64,000 nt of DNA from Romeriopsis navalis LEGE 11480 (GCF_015207035.1 NZ_JADEXQ010000018.1:1-64000); one strand, 5' to 3'; positions 19,228 to 25,550 are shown, counted from the stretch's first letter. Numbers and translations: made by a program. Notes: generated by a model from the letters alone, not told the origin.

Positions 19228-19863
19228 CTAACGCACCCCTAACAGCTTATGGGTCTGCAAACTCATGCGCCACTGGGGATGCTGCAATATGTAGTCGAAA
19301 ATCTGCTGTTGACTAGCGTGCGAACCCCACTCCGGCTGGAGGTAGCGATCGGCCAACTCCGTGGTCAACGCTGACTGTTGCTCGGCCCACTGGAAATCGG
19401 TTGTGTTCGCAACCACCAGCTTCAGTTCATTGACTAACGGGTAAATCCCTGGCAACGGTGGCTTAAAGATCTTCGGCGATAGCGTAATCCAATCAAATTC
19501 ACCACTCAAGGGATGGGACCCCGATGTTTCCAAGTGAATCCGCAATCCCTTAGCTCTTAACGCCTGGGTCAGAGGATTGAGATCATGCATCAATGGCTCT
19601 CCCCCCGTAATCACCACGAATCGCGGGTGGCAAGCCGCCGCTCCATTGGCTAAATCCTCGATCGTCCGCCGGGGATGCCGCTTATCACTCCAACTAATCT
19701 TCGTATCACACCAAGGACAACCGACATCACACAGTGCGAGTCGAATAAAAAAGGCATTTGTCCCGGCCCAAGCCCCTTCGCCTTGAACCGAATGGAAAGT
19801 CTCGACGATCGGCAGCATTTCCGCAGTTGACGATATTTCTCCGACTTCTAGCATGTTAGTCAT
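19228..19863 (-). CDS. queE: 7-carboxy-7-deazaguanine synthase QueE
   Basis: Radical SAM enzyme converting 6-carboxytetrahydropterin to CDG in the pathway to preQ0 and queuosine, the modified base in tRNA Asp, Asn, His and Tyr. The cluster ligands are C45, C49 and C52 in LCDVGCPWCDTK, the CX3CX2C spacing. HSVQGEGAWAGTNAFFIRL precedes them, and TGGEPLMH follows. The length (211) is normal. Its ATG overlaps the queD stop codon (ATGACTAA), showing translational coupling. Confidence 0.95.
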   Translation of the reverse strand: MTNMLEVGEISSTAEMLPIVETFHSVQGEGAWAGTNAFFIRLALCDVGCPWCDTKISWSDKRHPRRTIEDLANGAAACHPRFVVITGGEPLMHDLNPLTQALRAKGLRIHLETSGSHPLSGEFDWITLSPKIFKPPLPGIYPLVNELKLVVANTTDFQWAEQQSALTTELADRYLQPEWGSHASQQQIFDYILQHPQWRMSLQTHKLLGVR

Positions 19864-20254
19864 CTTCGTATTCCGCCCACGAGTTCGGCGTTTCAGACAC
19901 GGCTACTTTGAGGACAATCCCGTCCGGCAGCATTTCCTTAGTTTTATCGTAAATGTATTTGGCAATCATCTCAGCGGTTGTTGCGTAGCCCTCTGGCAGC
20001 ACTTCATTCAGATAACAGTGGTCGAGTCCGCCCTTCTCCACGTCTCGCTTGGCCCAGCGCAACGTCCGAAAATCTGCCACCATCACCGGGTGGGGACAAA
20101 ACTCCGATGGGTTTAATTTCGCCGTCTTTGCCTCAATGCGGACCTGATATGTATGCCCATGCAAGCGACCGCATGGCCCGTCATAGTCCTTAATCTGGTG
20201 AGCCGCACTAAAGTGAAATTCGGTCTGGAGCGTCCATTTGGGCATGGGATTCAA
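19856..20254 (-). CDS. queD: 6-carboxytetrahydropterin synthase QueD
   Basis: 132-residue tunnelling-fold enzyme making 6-carboxy-tetrahydropterin from dihydroneopterin triphosphate, one step before QueE. The zinc ligands are H19, H32 and H34 (FSAAHQI; CGRLHGHTY) and C28 is the catalytic Cys. It is the first gene of a queD-queE pair with overlapping stop and start. It supplies a tRNA-modification pathway and sits just outside the tRNA island, though both genes are also ordinary chromosomal genes. Confidence 0.95.
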   Translation of the reverse strand: MNPMPKWTLQTEFHFSAAHQIKDYDGPCGRLHGHTYQVRIEAKTAKLNPSEFCPHPVMVADFRTLRWAKRDVEKGGLDHCYLNEVLPEGYATTAEMIAKYIYDKTKEMLPDGIVLKVAVSETPNSWAEYEDD

Positions 20255-20499
20255 ACAAAAGCAGTTTACGTAAACAGCTCACAATTTTACTTGATTAAAT
20301 TAGCCGATCGCGGCTCCACATTGCTTTTTCTTTGGCTAAATCCCAGAATTGCATAAGTCCCCCAAAGCCAAACGTAATTCTTTCCAACCATCGACGACTC
20401 TCCGGAATTTCCGACCTTTGAGCCGTAGAGAAAACTAGGTGGGTTTGAGCCACGATCGAGAAACTTATATGAAAGATCGAAAAAGACGCAAAAATAACC

Positions 20500-20528
20500 T
20501 TGCCAAACCCAACTACATCTTGTAGTAT
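20500..20528 (+). promoter_or_regulatory. Promoter with inverted-repeat operator (copy 1)
   Basis: TTGCCA (20500-20505), 17 bases, then TAGTAT (20523-20528). Overlapping the -10 is ACTACA-TCT-TGTAGT (20512-20526). The same arrangement recurs upstream of the tRNA array, and both begin CCTTG(A/C)CAA. The dyad resembles TACA/TGTA-type operators bound by BlaI/MecI/CopY-like repressors; that assignment is only by resemblance. Confidence 0.6.
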
Positions 20529-20560
20529 TCGGTTAATAACACTTGTAAATTGAGGTTCCC

Positions 20561-20938
20561 ATGATTTCAACGTTCACCATAACTCTACGCGGCGCATTCG
20601 TAGCCCGTCTCCTGGGTGAGATGGCAGCGATGCTGTGTGGCAGCATGGGAACGCTCATGGAAGCCGCACTCACCGTTCTACTCTCTGGCTTTGGTGCGTT
20701 ACCGCAAAGCAAATCTAGAACGGGTTCATCTCGATCGATGCAGCTGCCACGGGTCGCAATTCTAGTGGCAATTAGTCTGTTCCAGCGTCCCTTCGGTTGC
20801 GACCGATTTGTCCGAGTCAACGATTTACTCGGATATACAGGGAAATATGGCGTCATCGACCATATTCTTGGCTGGAATTGCCCCGAGCGTAGAAAAATTA
20901 GGAGCGAAGCGTACTGCCTCTCGGCCATACGCGCATAG
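20561..20938 (+). CDS. Possible protein of unknown function, or transcript of an RNA
   Basis: A 125-codon frame placed exactly between a good promoter and a strong terminator. The N-terminal half (MISTFTITLRGAFVARLLGE...) is moderately hydrophobic; the rest looks poorly protein-like, and the opposite strand is also open over this stretch. No family is recognised. The transcription unit is better supported than the protein: a structured RNA is an equally good reading. Confidence 0.35.
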   Translation: MISTFTITLRGAFVARLLGEMAAMLCGSMGTLMEAALTVLLSGFGALPQSKSRTGSSRSMQLPRVAILVAISLFQRPFGCDRFVRVNDLLGYTGKYGVIDHILGWNCPERRKIRSEAYCLSAIRA

Positions 20939-20965
20939 GAAAAAGCGAAACCGCTAGCTTTTATC

Positions 20966-21006
20966 CCCCGCTCCTGGAAATGACCAGAGGCGGGGGAAAT
21001 TTTTTA
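20966..21006 (+). terminator. Strong rho-independent terminator
   Basis: CCCCCGC pairs with GCGGGGG, with inner CTGG/CCAG pairs, followed by AAA and six T. It ends the transcript that starts near 20535. Confidence 0.85.
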
Positions 21007-21102
21007 GTGACTTGTTTTCTCCCCAATAGCTTCTACCGCTCACATGACCGATATTTCGCGGCACTATTTCGCGGCATTTAAGCAAGACGAGGAGTACCCA
21101 CG

Positions 21103-21651
21103 ATGCAAGCTCTGCAAGTTCAAACTCTACAACGTCAAACCTATCCATCGATTCTCCAGAACACAGTCGTGGTGTTCTCCAAAAACTATCTCCCCCTCAG
21201 TCGAATTTCGATTAAGCGGGCGATTTGTCTCCTAGTTACCGGCCAAGCAGAGCCGATCGATCTCACCCCCAATGGCGATTGCCAAATCTGGGAGGTCCAT
21301 TCGCCCAGCACTGTACTACAAGTACCAGAGCATATTCGGCTAACGATCGGTAATCACGGCAGGCATTGGAAAGTGCCACCAGTGAATCGGCGGGGCGTAC
21401 TACAGCGGGACGGCCACCAGTGCCAATACTGCGGTAGTAAAAAAAAGCTCACCCTTGACCATGTAATGCCACGGTCCAAAGGGGGACAGCATACCTGGGA
21501 CAACGTTGTTGCGGCTTGCGCAAGTTGTAATGGCCACAAAGGCGACAAACTCTTGCATCAAACCAAGATGCAGCTACGCAAACAGCCCAAAGCACCCATG
21601 CACCCCGCAGTCATATTTGCGGACGAATTCTGGAAAAGCCAGCAGACCTAA
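21103..21651 (+). CDS. HNH endonuclease family protein
   Basis: 182 residues. The C-terminal HNH domain (about 95-160) has CQYCG, then LTLDHVMPRSKGG, then WDNVVAACASCNGHKGDKLLHQT: two CxxC zinc pairs around the DH...N..H beta-beta-alpha metal core. The N-terminal 90 residues (SRISIKRAICLLVTGQAEPID) match a common cyanobacterial HNH subfamily. A GAGGAG ribosome site lies eight bases before ATG. HNH proteins of this type are often attached to mobile or tRNA-linked DNA; the target is unknown. Confidence 0.88.
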   Translation: MQALQVQTLQRQTYPSILQNTVVVFSKNYLPLSRISIKRAICLLVTGQAEPIDLTPNGDCQIWEVHSPSTVLQVPEHIRLTIGNHGRHWKVPPVNRRGVLQRDGHQCQYCGSKKKLTLDHVMPRSKGGQHTWDNVVAACASCNGHKGDKLLHQTKMQLRKQPKAPMHPAVIFADEFWKSQQT

Positions 21652-21774
21652 ATCCGGTCGGTTCTGAGTTGTTAGCTTCAAGTCATTTAGCTGCAACTAA
21701 CAACCCAGAATCACCATACCGGCAGGGTCAACGACTCAACAAAAGCGCATGAGCGCGGGAAGCGAGAAATAATA

Positions 21775-22158
21775 ATGTTGAAATTGACCTACACCGAAGC
21801 GGGATTGTATTTAGAGCGCATCACGGCGTCCGTTGAGAACCTTGTTTCCCAGCGCACAATCCTGGCAGTCCGCACTGGTAAATCGATCTACGTGAAGCCT
21901 AATGGTGCGTCCTTTTTGATTCCGGCGAATGCCGTGAATTTGCAGGCGTTCAAACAAGCTGTACAAGGTGAAACGAGCCAGACGATCGACCTTTGCCAAG
22001 TGGATGATGAGTTCTACGAAGTCAGCCTTCGCGGCACGTGGATTGCTAGCAGCAATGAAGCCCACACGGGGATTTTCGTCGCTTGTATGCACGATCGGAC
22101 AGAGTGCTTTATCGAAACGCTCTGGAAAGCCACACAGAATCTCGTGTCTTTGATCTAA
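21775..22158 (+). CDS. Conserved cyanobacterial hypothetical protein
   Basis: 127 residues beginning MLKLTYTEAGLYLERI, with DDEFYEVSLRGTWIAS and a helical C-terminus FIETLWKATQNLVSL. I recognise this as a widespread cyanobacterial family of unknown function (alpha/beta, no transmembrane segments). It is preceded by a purine-rich ribosome site. It probably marks the chromosomal side of the tRNA island boundary. Confidence 0.7.
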   Translation: MLKLTYTEAGLYLERITASVENLVSQRTILAVRTGKSIYVKPNGASFLIPANAVNLQAFKQAVQGETSQTIDLCQVDDEFYEVSLRGTWIASSNEAHTGIFVACMHDRTECFIETLWKATQNLVSLI

Positions 22159-22632
22159 AACCTGATCTAAAACCTGTAGCGTGTAATTCGCATCAATAAA
22201 ATCAGAAATCGGTCAGGTAAATTTGCCCGTCAAGCTAGCCAATGTTGCAGCATAACGATCGGGATTTGCCGCACCGATTTCACCCAAGATTTTGCCGATC
22301 GATTACACGTATTACAACCGATCAATTTACGGCAATGTCGAGTGTATTACTCGCACAGCGATAACGCACCAATGCAACATATTTAGTTTAGAGGACGAGT
22401 GCGATCGTGGATTTAGCGATCTCGCCCCAAACCCCAATGCCTTCAAGCATTGAGAGGTAGTTGAGGTTATTCGACTTCGATCGCTTCTATCCAAGGCAAT
22501 TTGAAATTCGAGAGTGCAACGCTATTTATATATAACAACGCGAAAGCCGCTTATATATAAATGCATTGAATACGCCAAAGCCAACACTGGCAGCAATATT
22601 CAAGCATTCTCGAAAAAAGTTTCAAAAAACCC
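22159..22632. other. Non-coding stretch ahead of the tRNA-array promoter
   Basis: About 470 bases with no gene. It contains the AT-rich inverted repeat listed separately near its right end; otherwise nothing is recognised. Confidence 0.45.
22524..22562. repeat. 12-bp perfect AT-rich inverted repeat
   Basis: ATTTATATATAA and TTATATATAAAT flank a 15-base spacer (CAACGCGAAAGCCGC). It lies 70 bases before the array promoter. It could be a protein site, a melting element or the end of a mobile fragment. Confidence 0.6.
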
Positions 22633-22662
22633 TTGACAATCACAAATACTACAATGTAGTAT
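22633..22662 (+). promoter_or_regulatory. Promoter with inverted-repeat operator (copy 2), reading into the tRNA array
   Basis: TTGACA (22633-22638), 18 bases, then TAGTAT (22657-22662). ATACTAC-AAT-GTAGTAT (22646-22662) is a perfect dyad over the spacer and -10. A repressor bound here would block the promoter. It is the only strong promoter seen before the array. The match with copy 1 includes both the -35 context and the dyad arms ACTACA/TGTAGT. Confidence 0.7.
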
Positions 22663-22694
22663 AAATAGTATGAGGAAAGCAAACGGAGCAAACA

Positions 22695-22961
22695 ATGAAA
22701 ACGCTCATACAAAAAGGCTTTCCTAAGCAACTGAAGCCAATACAACTAAAACAAATTAGTTATAAGGCCCAACGCACTGATACGTTTCCAGTGCAATCAG
22801 GTAAACCGAGTCAGCGGACAATCAGTCCCAGCACTCAACTTCAGGAAAAAGCCTTTCAGCAGGTCAAGCACCTGCATCAGACAGCTCAAGCCAATCATGT
22901 TCCGACATCGGTCAGAACGATTGCAAACCTTTACTTCCTAGAGCGGCGTATTTTCTGGTAA
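22695..22961 (+). CDS. Small leader protein at the head of the tRNA array
   Basis: 88 residues, basic and Gln-rich (MKTLIQKGFPKQLKPIQLKQ...), not recognised. The last third (FQQVKHLHQTAQANHVPTSVRTIANLYFLERR) could form helices. GAGGAAAG upstream is a plausible ribosome site. It begins about 30 bases after the dyad promoter, so it is probably the first cistron of the array transcript. It could be the regulator of that promoter or merely a leader; nothing in the sequence decides. Confidence 0.55.
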   Translation: MKTLIQKGFPKQLKPIQLKQISYKAQRTDTFPVQSGKPSQRTISPSTQLQEKAFQQVKHLHQTAQANHVPTSVRTIANLYFLERRIFW

Positions 22962-23201
22962 ACAACCAGCCTGGTAATTCGCCACATCAGGCTTAAGTAA
23001 TTAAGCAGCAAATTATTCAACGCACGATCGAGTCACTGGACTTCCTAGAAATTAGTGAATCTAAAGACTCAACTGAACCTTGAAAACCAAATAGAAATGC
23101 CACAAATTAATCGTGGGAATGACGAATTAAGAATGGCGAATAGTGAATTGAGCAATCAACTCCACATTCAAAATTCTAAATTCTCACCTCCCACCTTACG
23201 T

Positions 23202-23276
23202 GGGGATGTAGCTTAGCTGGTTCAAAGCATCTGTCTGTCGAACAGAAGATCGTGGGTTCGAATCCCATCATCCTCG
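23202..23276 (+). tRNA. tRNA-Asp(GTC)
   Basis: First tRNA of the array. Acceptor GGGGATG/CATCCTC; anticodon stem TCTGT/ACAGA with loop CTGTCGA; T-arm GTGGG TTCGAAT CCCAT; discriminator G. CCA not encoded. Confidence 0.9.
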
Positions 23277-23372
23277 CCTTGAGTCCACAATGAGCGGAAT
23301 TGCGAAAACGGAATTGAGAATGGAAACATTACCCTACATTCTAGATTCAAAGATTCCCTCTAGACTCCGAAT

Positions 23373-23446
23373 AGCCTCGTGGACGAATAGACAAGTCGGC
23401 GTGATTCTCAGTCATGCAGAAGCGGGTGCAACTCCCGTCGGGGCTT
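23373..23446 (+). tRNA. tRNA-Glu(CTC)-like
   Basis: Acceptor AGCCTCG/CGGGGCT (one wobble); anticodon stem CGTGA/TCATG with loop TTCTCAG; T-arm GCGGG TGCAACT CCCGT, with an atypical T-loop. CCA follows in the DNA. The D-arm is weak. Bacteria normally read both Glu codons with a TTC anticodon, so a CTC gene is unusual. Confidence 0.65.
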
Positions 23447-23454
23447 CCAATTAT

Positions 23455-23526
23455 ATCCAGGTGGCCAAGTGGAAAGGCGACGGATTGCAAACCCGTCTAT
23501 CGTGGGTTCGATTCCCACCCTGGATT
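23455..23526 (+). tRNA. tRNA-Cys(GCA)
   Basis: Acceptor ATCCAGG/CCTGGAT; loop TTGCAAA on stem ACGGA/CCCGT, with an A-C mismatch at the loop end; T-arm GTGGG TTCGATT CCCAC; CCA encoded after the discriminator. Confidence 0.85.
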
Positions 23527-23530
23527 CCAA

Positions 23531-23602
23531 TGCAGTGTAGCTCAATGGCAGAGCAGCAAGCTCATAACTTGAAGGGTGTGGGTTCAATTCCCACCACTGC
23601 AA
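23531..23602 (+). tRNA. tRNA-Met(CAT), elongator type
   Basis: Acceptor TGCAGTG/CACTGCA; anticodon stem GCAAG/CTTGA region with loop CTCATAA; T-arm GTGGG TTCAATT CCCAC; CCA encoded. A paired first base (T1-A72) argues against the initiator. A CAT anticodon could also belong to a lysidine-modified tRNA-Ile; this cannot be told apart by eye. Confidence 0.85.
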
Positions 23603-23610
23603 CCAAACCT

Positions 23611-23682
23611 ACCGGAATAGTGTTAACGGCAACACGTCGGTCTCCAAAACCGAAATTCTGGGTTCAAATCCTAGTTCCGGTG
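23611..23682 (+). tRNA. tRNA-Trp(CCA)
   Basis: Acceptor ACCGGAA/TTCCGGT; anticodon stem TCGGT/ACCGA with loop CTCCAAA; T-arm CTGGG TTCAAAT CCTAG; discriminator G. CCA not encoded. Confidence 0.88.
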
Positions 23683-23710
23683 TGAGCGCTCGGTTTATAC
23701 CAAGTGCTCC

Positions 23711-23862
23711 AACACAAACAGCGGCTCCGTGCCCTCAATTAAGAAGCCTACATACTGGACAAGGTCGCAAGACTGAGTAGGTTCGATTCCTATAACCTCC
23801 GCCAAACTCTGGAGGTTTATAAACAGCTTCTTTAACTCGCATGGAGTTCCCAATCTTGTGTT
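23711..23862 (+). ncRNA. Ro/Y-like structured RNA A, with T-arm/acceptor mini-helix module
   Basis: Framed by AACACAA/TTGTGTT and GCTCCGTGC/GCATGGAGT (two wobble pairs), then inner stem AAGAAGC/GCTTCTT, with the shared internal loop CTACATACT. The enclosed module has a T-arm (GTAGG TTCGATT CCTAT) followed by ACCTCC and then GGAGGT, so the acceptor helix is closed as a hairpin in permuted order. No complete D-arm was seen. The 3' flank GTTCCCAATCTTG matches the other copies. It is embedded between tRNA-Trp and tRNA-Glu. Helices were inferred by hand. Confidence 0.65.
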
Positions 23863-23870
23863 TCACATAT

Positions 23871-23945
23871 AGTGCAGAACGCGAAGTGGCCGAGCGGTCA
23901 GTCTTTCAAACTGATGATTAGCGGGTTCAAGCCCCGTCTGCACCG
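23871..23945 (+). tRNA. tRNA-Glu(TTC)
   Basis: Six-pair acceptor GTGCAG/CTGCAC; anticodon stem TCAGT/ACTGA with loop CTTTCAA; T-arm GCGGG TTCAAGC CCCGT; CCA encoded. The D-arm is weak, and the sequence differs widely from the usual cyanobacterial tRNA-Glu, which starts GCCCCCA. Confidence 0.75.
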
Positions 23946-23953
23946 CCAAACCT

Positions 23954-24037
23954 GGGTAGATATGCAAATTGGCTGAAGCAAACTGATTGTAAACCAGTTG
24001 TCCCTGACCGTTGGGGGTTCAAATCCCTCTCTGCCCA
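23954..24037 (+). tRNA. tRNA-Tyr(GTA)
   Basis: Acceptor GGGTAGA/TCTGCCC; anticodon loop TTGTAAA on stem ACTGA/CCAGT with an A-C mismatch at the loop; long variable arm; T-arm GGGGG TTCAAAT CCCTC. The class II arm is as expected for bacterial tRNA-Tyr. Confidence 0.88.
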
Positions 24038-24062
24038 CTGCTGAATCATTCAGCAATTTCTT

Positions 24063-24146
24063 GGAGAGTAACCCGATCGGGCCGATCGGCGCTGTTTGCT
24101 AAACAGATGGGGTTACTTGCCTGTGGTTCGAGTCCACTGCTCTCCG
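24063..24146 (+). tRNA. tRNA-Ser(GCT)
   Basis: Acceptor GGAGAGT/GCTCTCC (T7-G66 wobble); loop TTGCTAA on stem ending CTGT/ACAG; long variable arm; T-arm GTGG TTCGAGT CCAC. The D-arm region is GC-rich and irregular. Confidence 0.82.
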
Positions 24147-24150
24147 CCTT

Positions 24151-24224
24151 GAGAATATGGTGTAGCCGGATAACACGTTAGCTTGCGAAGCTAAAGACCG
24201 AAGGTTCGAGTCCTTCTATTCTCG
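24151..24224 (+). tRNA. tRNA-Arg(GCG)
   Basis: Acceptor GAGAATA/TATTCTC; anticodon stem TTAGC/GCTAA with loop TTGCGAA; T-arm GAAGG TTCGAGT CCTTC. A GCG anticodon is rare in bacteria, which usually read CGU/CGC with inosine from ACG. Confidence 0.85.
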
Positions 24225-24288
24225 CTGTGGAACCAAGTAGGCAGCATTGCTCCTAATGTTGCTTACTTGATTCCATCTTTGACAATTT

Positions 24289-24362
24289 CCCCTGGTAGCT
24301 CAGCTGGTAGTAGCGCTTGTTTGAAGCACAAGAGGTCATCCGTTCGAACCGGATCTAGGGGG
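24289..24362 (+). tRNA. tRNA-Phe(GAA)
   Basis: Acceptor CCCCTGG/CTAGGGG; anticodon stem CTTGT/ACAAG with loop TTGAAGC; T-arm ATCCG TTCGAAC CGGAT. CCA not encoded. Confidence 0.88.
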
Positions 24363-24388
24363 CTGGGTTTTTCATAACCCTTCCATGA

Positions 24389-24461
24389 TGGGGTGTAGTT
24401 CAACTGGCAGAGCGCCGGATTGTTACTCCGGAAGTTGGAGGTTCGAAGCCTCTCACCCCAG
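24389..24461 (+). tRNA. tRNA-Asn(GTT)
   Basis: Acceptor TGGGGTG/CACCCCA; anticodon stem CCGGA/TCCGG with loop TTGTTAC; T-arm GGAGG TTCGAAG CCTCT; CCA encoded. Confidence 0.9.
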
Positions 24462-24469
24462 CCAATTAT

Positions 24470-24570
24470 TGCCGAGTAGACAAACTGGTAAAGTCGCCTG
24501 TCTCTGAAACAGGAGCTTCTGTAGGTATCTGCTTCGCAGACGCTAACGCGAACAAAGCCTACCTCGGCAT
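24470..24570 (+). tRNA. tRNA-Gln(CTG) with repeat inserted in the T-loop
   Basis: Acceptor TGCCGAG/CTCGGCA; anticodon stem CCTGT/ACAGG with loop CTCTGAA; CCA encoded. T-stem GTAGG/CCTAC is interrupted: in place of TTC the loop holds about 27 extra bases (TATCTGCTTCGCAGACGC...GCGAA) before CAAAG. The insert forms its own hairpin (TCTGC/GCAGA). The same insertion occurs in the Gly(TCC) and first Ala(TGC) genes. Without RNA processing the T-loop/D-loop contact would be lost. Confidence 0.82.
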
Positions 24571-24577
24571 CCAACAT

Positions 24578-24650
24578 AGCCCTGTGGTGTAACTGGCAAC
24601 ATCCTTCACTTTGAATGAAGAGAGTCTAGGTTCGAGACCTAGCGGGGCTA
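24578..24650 (+). tRNA. tRNA-Gln(TTG)
   Basis: Acceptor AGCCCTG/CGGGGCT; anticodon stem CTTCA/TGAAG with loop CTTTGAA; T-arm CTAGG TTCGAGA CCTAG. CCA not encoded. Confidence 0.85.
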
Positions 24651-24694
24651 TCGGGGGGATAGTAACGAGAACTTACTAGCCTCCTTTCAAACAT

Positions 24695-24768
24695 ACTTCT
24701 GTAGCCCAATTGGTAGAGGCGCGAGTCTTAGAAACTCGTTAGTGCTGGTTCGACCCCAGTCAGAAGTA
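24695..24768 (+). tRNA. tRNA-Leu(TAG), short variable loop
   Basis: Acceptor ACTTCTG/CAGAAGT; anticodon stem CGAGT/ACTCG with loop CTTAGAA; T-arm CTGG TTCGACC CCAG. The variable region is only a few bases, although bacterial tRNA-Leu is normally class II with a long arm. Confidence 0.8.
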
Positions 24769-24774
24769 CCTTAT

Positions 24775-24848
24775 CCGGGTGTGGTGTAGCTTGGTAGCAC
24801 TTCTGTTTTGGGAACAGACGGTCGCAGGTTCGAATCCTGCCACTCGGA
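24775..24848 (+). tRNA. tRNA-Pro(TGG), first copy
   Basis: Acceptor CCGGGTG/CACTCGG; anticodon stem TCTGT/ACAGA with loop TTTGGGA; T-arm GCAGG TTCGAAT CCTGC; discriminator A. Confidence 0.88.
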
Positions 24849-24851
24849 CTT

Positions 24852-24899
24852 TGGGAATTGAAAAATTTAGTCACTTCTAAATCTTACAATTCCCAATCT
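24852..24899. repeat. Spacer hairpin between tRNA genes
   Basis: TTGGGAATTG pairs with CAATTCCCAA across an AT-rich loop. Related GAATG/CATTC-type spacer hairpins occur near 25414-25470, 26870-26915 and 27960-28026. Confidence 0.6.
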
Positions 24900-24907
24900 A
24901 ACAACAA

Positions 24908-24980
24908 GCTCCTGTGGCGGAACGGCAGACGCAGCTGATTCAAAACCAGTGTTTTGTGAGTTCGACTCTCACCAGGAGTA
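24908..24980 (+). tRNA. tRNA-Leu(CAA), short variable loop
   Basis: Acceptor GCTCCTG/CAGGAGT; loop TTCAAAA on stem GCTGA/CCAGT, with an A-C mismatch at its top; T-arm GTGAG TTCGACT CTCAC; CCA encoded. The variable loop is GTTTT only. Confidence 0.78.
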
Positions 24981-24989
24981 CCAAACCTT

Positions 24990-25062
24990 CGGGATGTAAT
25001 TCAGCGGTCAGAAGCCTTGTTTTGGGGACAAGGAGTCATAGGTTCGAATCCTATCGTCCCGA
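24990..25062 (+). tRNA. tRNA-Pro(TGG), second copy
   Basis: Acceptor CGGGATG/CGTCCCG; anticodon stem CTTGT/ACAAG with loop TTTGGGG; T-arm ATAGG TTCGAAT CCTAT; CCA encoded. The sequence differs substantially from the first Pro gene, so this is not a recent duplicate. Confidence 0.87.
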
Positions 25063-25070
25063 CCAAATTT

Positions 25071-25143
25071 GCCCTTGTGACGGAATGGCAGACGTCGCCC
25101 GCTCAGAACGGGTGTTTTACAGGTTCGAGTCCTGTCAGGGGTA
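25071..25143 (+). tRNA. tRNA-Leu(CAG), short variable loop
   Basis: Acceptor GCCCTTG/CAGGGGT with wobbles; anticodon stem GCCCG/CGGGT with loop CTCAGAA; T-arm ACAGG TTCGAGT CCTGT. Short variable region, like the other array Leu genes. Confidence 0.8.
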
Positions 25144-25167
25144 CTGGGTGATAAACCCAAACTTCAA

Positions 25168-25240
25168 GCTCTCGTGGTGGAACGGTAGACACACTAGACC
25201 GAGGATCTAGTCTTTATGGGTTCAAATCCCATCGGGAGTA
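25168..25240 (+). tRNA. tRNA-Leu(GAG), short variable loop, C33
   Basis: Acceptor GCTCTCG/CGGGAGT; anticodon stem CTAGA/TCTAG with loop CCGAGGA; T-arm ATGGG TTCAAAT CCCAT; CCA encoded. The nearly universal U33 is C here, which would disturb the anticodon U-turn. Confidence 0.75.
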
Positions 25241-25248
25241 CCAAACAT

Positions 25249-25320
25249 GAGTCGTTGGCAGAGCGGATATGCAGCTGACTTTTAATCAGTACCATCTGGG
25301 TTCGACCCCCAGGCGACTCA
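25249..25320 (+). tRNA. tRNA-Lys(TTT)
   Basis: Acceptor GAGTCGT/GCGACTC; anticodon stem GCTGA/TCAGT with loop CTTTTAA; T-arm CTGGG TTCGACC CCCAG; discriminator A followed by CC. Confidence 0.87.
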
Positions 25321-25341
25321 CCTCATACATTTCAACCTAGC

Positions 25342-25413
25342 GGGCTATTAGCTAAGCGGGAAAGCAGCCGTCTCTTAAACGGAAGAGCGTAGGTTCGAAT
25401 CCTACATGGCCCA
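25342..25413 (+). tRNA. tRNA-Lys(CTT)
   Basis: Acceptor GGGCTAT/ATGGCCC; stem CCGT/ACGG with loop CTCTTAA; T-arm GTAGG TTCGAAT CCTAC; discriminator A. Confidence 0.85.
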
Positions 25414-25472
25414 TTGGGAATGAAGAATGAAGAATTAGTTTCAACATTCTCAACTCCACATTCCCAATTTCA
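25414..25472. repeat. Spacer hairpin between tRNA genes
   Basis: TTGGGAATG and CATTCCCAA enclose an AT-rich stretch with further GAAT/ATTC repeats. It is the same kind of spacer as at 24852. Confidence 0.55.
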
Positions 25473-25476
25473 CCTT

Positions 25477-25550
25477 GCCCCTGTGATGCAATTGGCAGAC
25501 ATGGCTCGCTTAAAACGAGTTTGTTGCAGGTTCGACTCCTGTCGGGGGTA
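25477..25550 (+). tRNA. tRNA-Leu(TAA), short variable loop
   Basis: Acceptor GCCCCTG/CGGGGGT; anticodon stem GCTCG/CGAGT with loop CTTAAAA; T-arm GCAGG TTCGACT CCTGT. It is the fifth Leu isoacceptor of the array, all without a long arm. Confidence 0.8.

Noticed and set aside
20533-20928. Minus-strand 131-codon frame opposite the 20561 unit
   Set aside because: Promoter and terminator both point to the plus strand, and the translation lacks protein-like features.
24521-24562. Group I intron in the tRNA-Gln T-loop
   Set aside because: The insert is only about 27 bases with a single hairpin; a group I intron needs a 200-base-plus catalytic core and usually enters the anticodon loop.
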